Shown here: in pieces, positions 35,563 through 36,938 of the stretch
How positions within the stretch are numbered: the first letter of the stretch is position 1
Layout: each line of letters starts with the position of its first letter
Assembly: GCF_000485795.1 (NCBI RefSeq)
Contig: NZ_AXZL01000036.1
Location: 1-36,938, forward strand
Source: Shewanella decolorationis S12
GTDB taxonomy: Bacteria; Pseudomonadota; Gammaproteobacteria; Enterobacterales; Shewanellaceae
DNA length: 36,938 bases
Direction of reading: 5' to 3'
The notes under the pieces: model-generated
The model's input: the letters and a program-made list of their open reading frames with translations, nothing else
Databases searched by the model: none
What the model was told of the DNA's origin: nothing
Translations under genes and position numbers: made by a program

Positions 35563-36114
35563 ATGATTGGAGATATTGTGCGTTGCGCATATAAGAGCGC
35601 TAAAGAAAAATCCAATGATCTGGAAAACTCACTTAAGAGTAAGCTCTGGATAGAGGAGCTTGCCAAGGAATTTAGATTAAAGTTTTGCTCCCCCCATTAC
35701 AGAGTATTTTCTTCAGATTACTATGAAAACAGAGATGCTTTTAAGATAAATGAGCTTCTATACGATGTATCAGTTGCGAAAATTGGGCGAGTAGACTCGG
35801 CATCGGGAAAGACAGAATTAGAATTTGTCAGTTCCTGTGAATGGCTTGTTGAAAGTGAGTTTCATAGTTCTAATAGCAGAGAGTCGATCATTGATTTGAG
35901 TAAATTATTTATGGGGCGATCTAAGAACAAACTGTTCGTAGTTCCCAAGTCAACGACTATTGCAAAATGGGTGCTTAGCGATCTAACAAATATTTTTCCT
36001 CAAGATGGAAGTGAGTATTTTGTAGCCTTAGTTCCTCATCCAGTCGATTGGTTTAAAACGGAAGATGCGCCAATTGTGTACTCCCTAAAGGCTGGTTGCT
36101 GGGCAGAAGTATAA
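35563..36114 (+). CDS. Hypothetical protein of 183 residues, AT-rich, unrecognised
   Basis: A strong ribosome-binding site (GAGGAG) precedes the ATG. The base and codon use is clearly more AT-rich than the core genes to the left, suggesting transfer. There is no signal peptide or membrane helix. The order of acidic residues, 'NELLYDVSVAK' (Glu64, Asp68), 'SCEWLVESEF' (Glu97, Glu99) and 'IIDLSKLFMGRSKNKLFVV' (Asp111, Lys114), followed by a hydrophobic strand, is reminiscent of PD-(D/E)xK nuclease-like folds. That is only an impression and may be wrong. It is flanked upstream by the palindrome array and downstream by an attC-like hairpin, then IS remnants, so it sits in mobile surroundings. Nothing beside it suggests a partner gene. 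Confidence 0.7.
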   Translation: MIGDIVRCAYKSAKEKSNDLENSLKSKLWIEELAKEFRLKFCSPHYRVFSSDYYENRDAFKINELLYDVSVAKIGRVDSASGKTELEFVSSCEWLVESEFHSSNSRESIIDLSKLFMGRSKNKLFVVPKSTTIAKWVLSDLTNIFPQDGSEYFVALVPHPVDWFKTEDAPIVYSLKAGCWAEV

Positions 36115-36170
36115 AGCTAACAAATAAGGGTAGGCCGCGCGTAGCCGCGACCTTATCCCAAGTGTTGAAC
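36115..36170 (+). other. attC-like recombination site downstream of the orphan gene (tentative)
   Basis: The 56-base stretch starts one base after the stop codon with AGCTAAC (consensus RYYYAAC, 6 of 7) and ends with GTTGAAC (consensus GTTRRRY, 7 of 7). Inside it are ATAAGG/CCTTAT arms and two GCCGCG blocks. Length and position fit an integron cassette site. However, the two core boxes pair only at AAC/GTT, and no second attC or integrase is visible. Confidence 0.25.
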
Positions 36171-36373
36171 AAGCCCGATGCTGGTTGTTGACACTTTATT
36201 ATGCAAATAGCGGATTGGGAATGTGTACTGGCGAAGGTCTTATTTTAAAAGAGACTTTTATGCAGACATGACCCGCCCTTAGCGAACGAGCTAATATTTT
36301 TATCGCTTGTTCATCAAATCGTTATCGAGTCCTCATTCTGTTTGGTTAACCCGTTATCCTTATACTTCTCGCC
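36171..36373. other. Intergenic stretch between the attC-like site and the transposase remnant
   Basis: No open frame with coding character, terminator or strong repeat was found here. It probably contains the 3' flank of the remnant transposase gene on the minus strand. Confidence 0.3.
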
Positions 36374-36523
36374 TTAGGCGGTGATGTTAGCGTCTGTCGG
36401 TCGATGACGCATATGAACGCCCATAAAATGCATAGCTTGATGGCAACAAGGGCAATAGCACACGGCTAAGGTACGTTTGACCTCAGGTAATACGGGGAAA
36501 GCGGCTCCTGCGACAGCCAGCAT
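36374..36523 (-). pseudogene. C-terminal remnant of a transposase (possibly IS91-type)
   Basis: A minus-strand frame of 49 codons ends with TAA at 36374. It reads 'AAFPVLPEVKRTLAVCYC' and then 'PCCHQAMHFMGVHMR', a Cys-rich tail like those ending IS91-family transposases. The family call is from memory and weak. The frame is cut at about 36524, exactly where the tandemly repeated sequence of the next element starts, so the gene was probably truncated by that insertion. Confidence 0.35.
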
Positions 36524-36524
36524 C

Positions 36525-36634
36525 GAAACAAAACTGGACACCCAACCTTAATAGCGCGGTAGCTAACCTCCAACAACAAAACTGGAAACAAAACTGGACA
36601 CCCAACCTTAATAGCGCGGTAGTAAACCTCCTAC
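36525..36634. repeat. Tandem duplication, period 60 bp, at the left edge of the HUH transposon
   Basis: The sequence at 36525–36574 (GAAACAAAACTGGACACCCA onward, through TAATAGCGCGGTAG) recurs at 36585–36634 with three mismatches in 50 bases and an offset of exactly 60. The second copy leads directly into the transposase leader. It probably marks a doubled element end. Confidence 0.85.
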
Positions 36635-36667
36635 TATGCTTTGGTTAAGCATTGAACAAGGAGGTTT
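36624..36667 (+). promoter_or_regulatory. Leader hairpin that can mask the transposase ribosome-binding site
   Basis: AAACCTCCT (36624–36632) is the exact complement of AGGAGGTTT (36659–36667), which contains the ribosome-binding site. Between them ATGCTT (36636–36641) and AAGCAT (36647–36652) form a second, internal stem. The folded leader would hide the ribosome-binding site, as known for IS200-type transposase messages. Confidence 0.65.
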
Positions 36668-36669
36668 GT

Positions 36670-36938
36670 ATGCCGCGCCCTCGCAGAACTCAGATAAGTC
36701 TTGAAGACACACCTTATTACCATTGCTGTAGCCGCGTGGTGCGGCGGGCATTTTTATGTGGTGATGATAGTTACTCGGGTAAAAACTATGACCATCGCCG
36801 CGCTTGGGTAGAGTCATTATTGTTTGAACTGGAAGCGGTTTTTGCCATTGATATCGCAGCCTTTGCCGTGATGTCGAATCATCTGCATGTGGTGCTGCGA
36901 GTCGATATCGAGACGGCCAATCGTTGGACAGACCGCGA
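36670..36938 (+). CDS. HUH (Y1) transposase, REP-associated tyrosine transposase type, 5' part
   Basis: The first 89 codons are inside the window; the rest, including the catalytic Tyr, lies beyond it. The start 'MPRPRRTQISLEDTPYYHCC' is typical of the Y1_Tnp/REP-associated transposases. 'FAVMSNHLHVVLRVD' carries the HUH motif as His71-Leu-His73. These enzymes cut and rejoin single-stranded DNA at hairpin ends. A near-perfect ribosome-binding site (AGGAGG) precedes the ATG but can be sequestered by the leader hairpin. The duplication at 36525–36634 is probably part of the same element. The frame is open to the edge, with no sign of damage. Confidence 0.85.
   Translation, partial: MPRPRRTQISLEDTPYYHCCSRVVRRAFLCGDDSYSGKNYDHRRAWVESLLFELEAVFAIDIAAFAVMSNHLHVVLRVDIETANRWTDR

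Overview
The window looks like chromosomal DNA of a Gammaproteobacterium of the Shewanella type. The protein sequences, the gene order mfd–csiV–acyP–ycfP–nagZ, the complete lolCDE set, and the abundance of c-di-GMP and FAD enzymes all point that way. This is recognition by eye, not a database match. Most of the window is ordinary core genome at moderate GC. Both ends run into mobile DNA.

Layout: (1) 1–130: the start of a probable IS3-type transposase leaves the window on the minus strand, beside a bidirectional terminator. (2) 188–3458 (minus): lolC-lolD-lolE, the lipoprotein-release ABC transporter. (3) 3553–8767 (plus): a PilZ-like protein, mfd, and csiV overlapping mfd by one base. (4) 8874–11538 (minus): acyP, ycfP and nagZ, interrupted by a 740-bp gap that holds a candidate small RNA and a 177-bp MITE-like element. 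(5) 11922–16587: sdaA, a secreted trypsin-like protease, and the glutathione-dependent formaldehyde detoxification pair fghA and frmA. (6) 16783–22857: a LysR regulator, a PuuB-like FAD oxidase, a DUF938 methyltransferase, a diguanylate cyclase and an EptA-type lipid A phosphoethanolamine transferase. (7) 23110–27108 (minus): a periplasmic prolyl oligopeptidase, then a MarR–DmeF metal-efflux pair whose promoter region is unusually rich in inverted repeats. (8) 27453–34869: a 27-residue YnhF-like membrane peptide, gloA, msrQ/msrP, rmuC, slt and a stand-alone EAL protein. (9) 34870–36938: an accessory end with a broken small ORF, an AT-rich stretch with GCGC-core palindromes, an unrecognised 183-residue gene, an attC-like hairpin, the tail of a transposase gene, a 60-bp-period duplication and the 5' part of a HUH (RAYT-like) transposase whose ribosome-binding site can be masked by a long hairpin.

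How they work together: envelope upkeep is a recurring theme (LolCDE, CsiV, NagZ, Slt, EptA). A second theme is detoxification or repair of damaged molecules (FrmA/FghA, GloA, MsrPQ, Mfd, RmuC, DmeF). c-di-GMP signalling is represented by one GGDEF and one EAL protein, with a degenerate PilZ protein beside mfd.

The least explained material is the 35.2–36.9 kb end, the minus-strand RNA candidate at about 9.3 kb, and the nested operators upstream of dmeF–marR. No CRISPR array, rRNA or tRNA was found. I see no complete new multi-gene system; the best candidates are the orphan gene with its palindrome array and the self-masking transposase leader.
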